From an uncultured Clostridia bacterium (GTDB taxonomy: Bacteria > Bacillota > Clostridia > TANB77 > CAG-508), in NCBI GenBank assembly GCA_948739805.1, contig CAPYID010000016.1, positions 1 through 39,221 of the forward strand: 39,221 nucleotides of DNA, given 5' to 3'. The position numbers and the translations under genes were made by a program. Shown here piece by piece: positions 33,322 to 39,221 of the stretch (the stretch's first letter is position 1; each line of letters starts with the position of its first letter). The notes below the pieces were generated by a model. The model was not told the origin of the DNA. It did not search any database and worked only from the letters and a program-made list of their open reading frames with translations.

Positions 33322-33984
33322 ATGGAAAATACAACAAGATTTTTCTTTACAGAAAGTAATAAAATAAAAGAAATGAATGATGAAGAATTAGTCAGCTTAA
33401 TAAAGAAGGATAATAACAAAGAAGCCTTAGAATTCTTATTAGACAAATATAAAGATTTAGTCAATATGAAAGTTGGAAAATACTTTATAATAGGAGCAGA
33501 AAGGGAAGACATGATCCAAGAAGGAATGATAGGACTATATAAAGCTGTACAGAATTTTGAAGTTGACAAACAATCATCATTTAAGTCCTTCGCCAATATG
33601 TGTATTGAGCGACAAATGATAACTGCAATAAAAACGTCAAATAGACAAAAACACATGCCGCTTAACTCATACCTATCATTAAATGCATCAGCAGGAGAAG
33701 ATGAAGAAGATGGAAAGGACTTAATGGATATATTTAATGCAAATATTATAGAAGATCCATTAGAAACCATAACAAAAAAGGAATATTATAAAAATATAGA
33801 AATTACAATAGATAAATCGCTAAGTGATTTTGAAAAGCAAGTTTTAAAAAGATTTATAAAAGGGGAAAGTTATGAAAAAATTGCAGAAAGATTAGACACC
33901 CCAATAAAATCTGTAGACAATGCAATTCAAAGAATCAGAAAAAAAGCAATAAAAAATATTGTAGATGTAGGGGAAACAGTATAA
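33322..33984 (+). CDS. sigH: RNA polymerase sigma factor, SigH (Spo0H) type
   Basis: A 220-residue sigma-70-family factor. Region 2 shows LLDKYKDLVNMKVGKYFIIG, EDMIQEGMIGLYKAVQNFEV and SFKSFANMCIERQMITAIKT. Region 4 (residues 155-215) has LSDFEKQVLKRFIKGESYEKIAERLDTPIKSVDNAIQRIRKK. The NRQKHMPLNSYLSLN linker is characteristic of SigH, which drives early-sporulation genes. AGGAGG precedes the ATG, and a strong sigma-A promoter lies upstream. A SigH-type factor and a Spo0A-like protein in one window agree with a spore former. Confidence 0.92.
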   Translation: MENTTRFFFTESNKIKEMNDEELVSLIKKDNNKEALEFLLDKYKDLVNMKVGKYFIIGAEREDMIQEGMIGLYKAVQNFEVDKQSSFKSFANMCIERQMITAIKTSNRQKHMPLNSYLSLNASAGEDEEDGKDLMDIFNANIIEDPLETITKKEYYKNIEITIDKSLSDFEKQVLKRFIKGESYEKIAERLDTPIKSVDNAIQRIRKKAIKNIVDVGETV

Positions 33985-34027
33985 ATGTTACAAGTCTTTA
34001 TCTATAAAACTACATTTTAACTATAAA

Positions 34028-34060
34028 AAGGAACTTTCTATCAATGGAAAGCTCTTTTAT
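34028..34060 (+). terminator. Terminator after sigH
   Basis: GAACTTTC (34031-34038) pairs with GAAAGCTC (34047-34054), one mismatch, followed by TTTTATTATAT. Confidence 0.6.
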
Positions 34061-34129
34061 TATATACTAGGAAAGTTCTATCAGCAAGTATAGATTTAAC
34101 AATAGAACAATAAACTTTCCTAGTATATA
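34061..34129. repeat. Perfect 17-bp inverted repeat
   Basis: TATATACTAGGAAAGTT (34061-34077) is fully complementary to 34113-34129, with a 35-base loop containing a CTAT/ATAG pair. It may be a mini-element, an attenuation site or a structured RNA. No gene lies between 33985 and 34405. Confidence 0.7.
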
Positions 34130-34169
34130 AAAGGCTATAATCGCTATTGCCTTTAAGATTTCCTCATTT

Positions 34170-34225
34170 ACATTCGGAAACTTAAATCGGCACAAGAAAA
34201 GGTGGCAAAGCCACTTTTCTTGTGC
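34170..34225. repeat. Dispersed intergenic hairpin repeat, copy 2
   Basis: ACATTCGGAAACTTAAATCG followed by a long hairpin: GCACAAGAAAAGG-TGGC, AAA, GCCACTTTTCTTGTGC, with one bulged G (34190-34225). Copy 1 is at 17950-18000. Two copies 16 kb apart suggest a genome-wide family. Confidence 0.75.
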
Positions 34226-34405
34226 AAAATTCAGATACTTACAAAAAGTTTGAAAATAAAAATATTAAATTGCTCAGAACAAGGTAAATCATATAATAAT
34301 GGTCTTAAGCAGTAATGAGCAGTAAAAAAAGAAGAAGCCCACAACTATTAAGAGAAGTGAGCTATTAGATATGACCAACTGTATACTGTCGGAAAGGAGA
34401 GGTGG

Positions 34406-34666
34406 TTAGCACCACGGAAATGAGACAACATAAAAGGCATTAAGGTTTGAAATGCCACAAAAATTTAAAAGATTTTCGAATGCTGCGTTGACCTCTATTG
34501 GCAATGATTTGTGTTCATACTGATAAGTGAAGAATTCATAACCATTCTTATTAATGTAGGTACTCAGTATATACCCAAAACATTTGTGGCTACAAGCAGA
34601 ACAAATTTTATCATTGTTCTCATATGTTTTCTTAATCAGTTCCCGCATTTCTTTAGACATTTCCAT
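34406..34666 (-). CDS. Small Cys-containing hypothetical protein
   Basis: An 86-residue protein with a helical start (SKEMRELIKKTYENND) and a CSACSHKC cluster near residues 22-29 that could bind zinc or iron. GGAG lies 11 bases before the ATG. The C-terminal residues (FYVVSFPWC) may be read into foreign sequence, since a GTGGT-TAGC-ACCAC hairpin overlaps the stop. No family recognised; it borders the IS91-like copy 2, whose insertion may have altered this region. Confidence 0.5.
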   Translation of the reverse strand: MEMSKEMRELIKKTYENNDKICSACSHKCFGYILSTYINKNGYEFFTYQYEHKSLPIEVNAAFENLLNFCGISNLNAFYVVSFPWC

Positions 34667-34762
34667 TATTTTTATTCTCCTTATAAATTTTTATAATTAA
34701 ATTGTACCAAATTTCTAGCGAAAAGTCAATTTATGTAAATTGTTTTTGCCCAAAATATAGAA

Positions 34763-34828
34763 AAAGCATATAAATTATGTTAAAATGTTAGCGACCAAAC
34801 AAAACAATTTAATATAATTATATGCTTT
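34763..34828. repeat. Long imperfect inverted repeat at the left of IS91-like copy 2
   Basis: AAAGCATATAAATTATGTTAA (34763-34783) pairs with the complement at 34808-34828, apart from one bulged base and one mismatch. It may be the element's terminus or a promoter-proximal hairpin. Confidence 0.6.
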
Positions 34829-34938
34829 GTTTAAATAATAACATATTTCACTAAATATTAAAAGTATTTATTAGAAAAATTTGTTTTGGTTTGGCAGAAA
34901 GAAGGATTTTTATAGATTTTAAAAGGCTTATTCATTTT

Positions 34939-35797
34939 ATGCCAAACGAAAGAAAAGAACTATTTCAAAAAGTTATAGATACCTTAAGAATTGGTGGAAG
35001 AAGCGAAAAAACGATTTCTAACTATGTTCATGCTATCTACAGATTTTTAGAATACTTTCAAGATAAAGATATATCAACTCTTGATGAAGATGATATTATT
35101 GAATATATTAAATATCAATATTTAAGCAAATCATGTTCAGGAAGTACTTACAATATGAATGTATCTGCAATTAAATATTTCTATATTGTAAATTTTAATA
35201 AAGAATTTAATAACAAACTATTACCACGAACAAAGCTTACAAAGAATTACCATCAATAATTGAAAAAGAAAAATTTTTAAAGATTTTTAATAAAGAACAG
35301 AACTTAAAACACAAATGTTGGTTATTACTTGCTTATTGTTCGGGTTTAAGAGCAAAAGAAGTCTCTAGTATAAAAATTAAAGATATTAATTCCGAAGAAC
35401 ATGAGTTAAAAGTTTTAGGCAAAAGAAAAAAAGAAAGACTAACGATTTTACCTGATATTACAATCAAATATTTAAGATTATACCATAAAAACTATTATCA
35501 AAAACAATTTTTCCCTAGAATAAATAAAACAGGATATTTGTTTGAAGGAAACCAAGGCTCAGCTCACATAAGCAGTACTATAATTACTAATTATTTTACA
35601 ACATTAAAATATAAATATAATTTAGATGAAAATATATCATTTCACAGTTTGAGACATTCATTTGCTAGTAATTTTATTAAGTCAGGAGGAGATCCTTTTG
35701 TTTTAAAATCAATGTTAGGTTAAATACAACTAGCATCTATATTCACATGGGAAGGGATTTTAATAATCTAAAAGGTGTGAATTATGAGCAAATATAG
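34939..35797 (+). pseudogene. XerD-like tyrosine recombinase of IS91-like copy 2, frameshifted
   Basis: A site-specific recombinase broken twice. The N-terminal core-binding domain (GGRSEKTISNYVHAIYRFLEYF) runs to a stop at 35257-35259; the frame changes near 35230-35250 to ELPSIIEKEKFLKIF. The catalytic domain then shows Arg in CSGLRAKEVSS and HSLRHSFAS. A second break near 35720 (after KSMLG) leads to the Tyr in SIYIHMGRDF and the end at 35797. The end overlaps the transposase start by 14 bases, as in copy 1. Unlike copy 1, all catalytic motifs are still present. Confidence 0.8.
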
Positions 35798-36908
35798 CAT
35801 ACAAGATATATTTAAAGAATATGGTCAAGAATATATAAAAAAACATAAACTTTCAAAAGAACAATGGAAAGTTTATAACGCAATTATCAATTGTAAGACA
35901 GCATTACTTGGAATACATACAATTACTTGTGATGAATGTGGAGAAACACATATAGGATTAAACAGTTGTAGAAATAGACATTGTCCGAATTGTCAAAGCT
36001 ATGCAAGAGAAAAATGGATTGAAAAAGAAAGTTCATATATTTTAGATTGCCCATATTTTCATATTGTTACTACAATACCTTGCGAATTAAATGAAATAGT
36101 TTTATATAATACAAAAATATGTTATGATATACTATTTAAAGCTACATCAAAAGCTATTCTTACACTTACAAAAGATAAAAAATAGTTAGGTGCCAAAGTT
36201 GGTCTAACATCAATTTTACATACATGGGGACAAACTTTAGAATTTCTTCCTCATATTCATTCTATTGTTACAGGAGGAGGATTATTTAATAACAAATGGG
36301 TAGAAAGTAAAAAAGAATATTTATTCAAAGTTCAAGTCTTATCCTCTCTATTTAGAGGTAAATTTTTAGCTATGTTAAAAGAAGCTGATTTAAAATTTTC
36401 AAAAGATAAAGAATATTTAAATAACAAAGAAAATTTCAATAAATTCTTAGAACCACTATACAAAAAAACATGGATAACTTATATAGAACCACCCAAAGGA
36501 AAACCAGAAAATGTAATTGAATACATTGGAAGATATTCATTTAGAGTTGCTATATCAAATGAAAGAATAAAAGATATTTCTAATGGTGAAGTTACATTTG
36601 AATATAAAGATTATAAAGATGAATCCAAAATAAAATTAATGACAATTTCAGCTGAAGAATTTATTAGAAGATTTTTATTGTATGTACTTCCAATTAGATT
36701 TACAAAAATTAGACATTTTGGATTATTATCCAATCGTAATAGAAAAACAATACTATCACTATGTAAAATATTAATTGGAACAATTGTAAATAGAGATTTT
36801 ACAATAGACATAAAGCGAAAATTAAAAGAATTTGTATGTCCAACATGTGGTTGCAATTCTTTTTCATATAAGTTTTCATATTTTAGTTCATATCGACTCT
36901 GCAAATAA
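35784..36908 (+). pseudogene. IS91-family Y2 transposase, copy 2, with one in-frame UAG
   Basis: HUH transposase of about 374 codons interrupted only by a TAG at 36183-36185. The N-terminal zinc-binding region has CDECGETH and CRNRHCPNCQ. After the stop the same frame continues LGAKVGLTSILHTWGQTL, then LPHIHSIVTGGGL (HUH motif) and EYIGRYSFR (two-Tyr motif), ending with CPTCGCNSF. The stop occupies the same Tyr codon where copy 1 lost a base. AAAGGTG precedes the ATG. Suppression of one UAG would give a complete enzyme. Confidence 0.85.
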
Positions 36909-37001
36909 ATTTTAATATTTTGTATAGCTCCATAAGGCTTATATTTATGGGGTAAGGGGAATGATGAAACAAAAAATAAATAAAAAGTGTATGACAAATA
37001 A

Positions 37002-37020
37002 GCCTAAATAGGCGAATTTT
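37002..37020 (+). terminator. Small terminator after IS91-like copy 2
   Basis: GCCTA-AA-TAGGC (37002-37013) followed by GAATTTTTT. Read on either strand it separates the IS91-like and IS110-like elements. Confidence 0.55.
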
Positions 37021-37039
37021 TTAAAATTTAATAAATATG

Positions 37040-38262
37040 CTAACCAACTAACTTGTACCCTTGGCGTTTAGCTAAAGCAATTGCTTGTTTTACAGTAATT
37101 TCTTTAGAAACTGGTAACTGATTGTAATGAGAATAAAGTTCTTTATCATAACAAACTTTATCTTGTAAAATGTGATAAATGACAGTCATAAGCATGCGAG
37201 CGATGGCAATGATAGCTTTCTTATGACCACGACGCATTTTCAGATTTTTGTAACGATTACTAATTTCAGGATTATCTTTAGACTTCAAAGCAGCTAAACC
37301 ACATTGTACAAGTAAAGGTTTAATATAACAACCAGCTTTTGAAATTCGAACCGATTTCTTCTTGCCAGCACTCTCATTGTTTGTAGGTGTAAGACCAGCA
37401 CAAGAACAAAGATGTTTGCTAGTAGGAAAGCTAGATACATCATTACTAATTTCAGCAATAATACGAATAGCAGTTAGTTTTGAGTTAATACCAGGAATTG
37501 TTTGTAGGAGAGCAATTTCATGTTCATAAGGTTTAGCTAATTTGTATATAACCTGTTCTAAATTAGCTTTACAAAGATTAAGGCTATCAAAATGTTGCTC
37601 AATAATTTGTAATTTATCAGCTTGCTCCTGAGTAATAACCCCATCAATAGCAAGAGCAATATCATCAACTTTAGAAAGCATACTTTTATGAAGAAGAGGT
37701 TCGATATCAAAACTGGTGTCAGAAGGATTTTCTAATACTTTAGCAAGTATTCTTTGAGCAGATTTACCATTAATATCAGAAACAACATTGCAAGCTGAAT
37801 ATTAGAAGTGGTAAGACAATTCTGAGTACGTTGAGTTTCAGAAGTAGTTAAGTTAGTTAGTTTGCAGTAGTAACGGCATAAATCACGAAGTTGTCTAATA
37901 CAAAGATTATGAATAAAACTGGAAACCACTAAATCATGTTTAAATAAATCAGCAATCCATTTAGCATCTTTTTTGTCAGTCTTTTTACCACGGATAGCTT
38001 TAACATATTTAGGGTGTGCGATAATAACATTACAGGTATCTTCAAGAATATTAAATACAGGGTGCCAATACTTTCCAGTAGATTCCATACAAACGTCTTT
38101 GCAAGAACTAGTGTTTAACCACTCTAGCAATTCACGAAGACCTTTCGTGAACGTTGAAAAACGTTTGGATTGATAAGTAGTAACATTGTTATCGTCAGTT
38201 TTAGCAATACAAGCAACAACGAAATCTTTATGAACATCAATACCACAACATATTTTACCAAT
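37040..38262 (-). pseudogene. IS110-family transposase, frameshifted
   Basis: About 407 codons. The N-terminal DEDD/RuvC-like domain starts CGIDVHKDFVVACIAK and has MESTGKYWHPVF and KTDKKDAKWIADL. The C-terminal transposase_20 domain has LLQTIPGINSKLTAIRIIAEI, LCSCAGLTPTNNESAGKKK and RISKAGCYIKPLLVQCGLAAL. One base is missing near 37795 (after SNIQLA), so the frame jumps to NVVSDINGKSAQRIL. No ATG or GTG start fits the 5' end: the frame opens with ATT directly after a TAA at 38263-38265. Known IS110 members use a non-coding RNA from the element end to choose targets. This copy is probably dead. Confidence 0.88.
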
Positions 38263-38379
38263 TTATAATATATTACTAAATTCATAGTTTTTTTAAGAAC
38301 GTGTGAATAATACCTTCCCCCTATAGTCCGAAATTATGGTACAATAAAGTTATACCACTTTTTTTACAACATAAAAAAT

Positions 38380-38438
38380 AGCACTTTAAGCACAATAGTT
38401 AACTGTTTTAGTTAGCTATTTTTTGTGCAAAAAGTGTC
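38380..38438 (-). ncRNA. Structured non-coding end of the IS110-like element (possible guide RNA)
   Basis: A multi-stem inverted repeat lies in the 450-base non-coding stretch upstream of the transposase: AGCACTTT pairs with AAAGTGT, an inner GCACA with TGTGC, and ATAGTTAACT with AGTTAGCTAT. IS110 elements are known to encode a guide (bridge) RNA in the non-coding end, which makes this a candidate. It could equally be a terminator or attenuator. Confidence 0.35.
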
Positions 38439-38714
38439 ATAACTTGCTTAACATTATACATCAATTTACATAAAAAATCAAATTTTAAGGAAAAAAAGTG
38501 AAAACACATAAAAATTTGATTTTTTAATTGACAATTATAAATTTGAAATTTATAATTAGTAAGTAAAGAAATTTATTAATACTTATATAAAATTTTATGA
38601 AACACTTGTGATACCTTTGCGAAAGGAAAATGTTTGAAAATCAGATAAAATGTTAACGAATTCAAAACAAAAAATGTGGCAAACTAATTAAAATAGACTG
38701 AAAAGCCATAATAT

Positions 38715-38790
38715 GCTTGCATAGCTCAGTAGGTAGAGTGCAGCCTTGGTAAGGCTGAGGTCACGGGTTCAATTCCCGTTGCAAGCTCCA
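38715..38790 (+). tRNA. tRNA-Thr (GGT anticodon)
   Basis: A 76-base cloverleaf with encoded CCA. Acceptor GCTTGCA/TGCAAGC, D-arm AGCTCAGTAGGTAGAGT, anticodon stem CAGCC/GGCTG around TTGGTAA (anticodon GGT), and T-arm ACGGGTTCAATTCCCGT. It reads ACC and ACT, the same codons proposed for the T-box specifier of thrS. Confidence 0.97.
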
Positions 38791-38797
38791 ACGACGT

Positions 38798-38867
38798 ATC
38801 TGTTCAAACTAAATTGAACAGATAGATATGAAAATCAATCAGAAAATAAAATCTGGTTGATTTTTTT
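38798..38867 (+). terminator. Hairpin and terminator after tRNA-Thr
   Basis: ATCTGTTCAA/TTGAACAGAT (38798-38823) is followed by a true terminator, AAATCAATCAGA (38832-38843) with TCTGGTTGATTT (38852-38863), then TTTT. Confidence 0.8.
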
Positions 38868-38908
38868 GTTTATGAAAAAATCTTCCAACTGAAAGGAGGA
38901 TTATTTTT

Positions 38909-39172
38909 ATGGTTAAGATAATTAAGCAAGAACTAGAATTTTAGGAATGTCTAAAACAAAGGCTTGAATTTATATGTGAGTTTTCTAAAGTTACTCCTAC
39001 TTTTGTAAATGGTAGTATTAGAAAATTAGAAAAAACTAATCTTACATATATTGAGCCACATAGAGTTATTATCAAAAATATTACTTTTTTAGTTTTTAAT
39101 TATTCTAATGATGTGTATATTTCTAACTTAACTAAAAAGATAAAATTATCAGAGTTAGAAGAATATTGTTAA
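38909..39172 (+). pseudogene. Small ORF interrupted by an in-frame UAG
   Basis: ATG at 38909 with AAGGAGG nine to ten bases upstream, encoding MVKIIKQELEF, then TAG at 38942-38944. The same frame stays open for 75 more codons (ECLKQRLEFICEF, IEPHRVIIKNITFLVFNY, KLSELEEYC) to TAA at 39170-39172. No alternative start follows the TAG. The strong ribosome site and clean frame suggest a recent nonsense mutation or a recoded stop. Family unknown. Confidence 0.5.
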
Positions 39173-39184
39173 TGATAAAATAAG

Positions 39185-39220
39185 AATGTACAAAAAATGG
39201 AATTTAACAATGTACAAAAA
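39185..39220 (+). repeat. Direct repeat AATGTACAAAAA
   Basis: AATGTACAAAAA occurs at 39185-39196 and 39209-39220, 24 bases apart, at the window edge. It may continue as a longer repeat outside the window. Confidence 0.5.
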
Positions 39221-39221
39221 T

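Larger units (their letters stand above)
34763..36959 (+). mobile_element. IS91-family element, copy 2, decayed
   Basis: Recombinase pseudogene overlapping a Y2 transposase gene, the same layout as the element at 6.2-7.7 kb, but diverged in sequence. Left end taken at the inverted repeat 34763-34828. The right end has CCATAA/TTATGG (about 36930-36950) followed by GGGGTAAGGGGA, parallel to the hairpin plus G-run of copy 1. Ends are inferred. Confidence 0.6.

Noticed and set aside
34315..34371. Mini-ORF starting MSSKKRRSPQLLREVSY
   Set aside because: Seventeen codons without a ribosome site; nothing supports translation.
37040..38262. CGG-type recoding at the IS110 frame break
   Set aside because: The break near 37795 lacks CGG and needs a missing base rather than a skipped one; it looks like ordinary decay.

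Overview
The window is AT-rich DNA from a low-GC, spore-forming Firmicute (class Clostridia, probably an uncultured gut lineage). The evidence is codon bias to A/T, strong AGGAGG-type ribosome sites, a threonine T-box, a CotF-type coat protein, a SigH-type sigma factor, a response regulator with a Spo0A-type DNA-binding domain, and decayed IS91, IS110, ISLre2 and Tn4451-like elements typical of that group.

Layout. 1-3.5 kb: Fic protein, YgjV-like membrane protein and an unusual three-domain phosphatase/GDPD/HIT-like fusion. 3.5-6.2 kb: remnant of a Tn4451-type mobilizable element, with a MobV relaxase, its oriT, a striking run of consecutive perfect hairpins and TnpV. 6.2-7.7 kb: decayed IS91-family element with a miniaturised tyrosine recombinase. 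8-16.3 kb: anchored protein, small MITE-like repeat, then a two-component system, RNA attenuator, anchored propeller-like protein, ABC ATPase, large permease and an N-acetylmuramoyl-L-alanine amidase. 16.4-21 kb: ISLre2 stub, AI-2E-type permease, XRE repressor divergent from a small frameshifted gene, ispG and a PHP phosphatase. 21-25.8 kb: coat-protein pair, GHKL sensor kinase, a hidden 16-codon Trp-rich peptide gene, tandem 0A boxes, a Spo0A-like regulator, an XRE protein and a frameshifted M15-type peptidase. 25.9-34 kb: chromosomal housekeeping block mraZ-rsmH-ftsL, T-box-thrS, pgsA, ligA, sigH. 34-38.7 kb: second IS91-family element and an IS110-family element. The end carries tRNA-Thr(GGT) and a small UAG-interrupted ORF.

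The most unusual signal is translational. In-frame CGG codons are nearly absent (four seen by eye). Three of the four sit exactly at the +1 frame break of the only three frameshifted genes that are not transposase or recombinase genes (Fic at 359, small XRE-linked gene at 18686, peptidase at 25500). Each has the form NNT-C-GGN, and skipping the C restores the full protein with a Gly codon. This suggests CGG-dependent +1 frameshifting rather than random decay.

The second highlight is a candidate signalling cassette at 21.6-24.4 kb: a GHKL kinase, a Spo0A-like regulator, a strongly translated 16-residue peptide with four tryptophans, and tandem 0A boxes spaced 10 bp. All calls come from reading the sequence; no database search was run.
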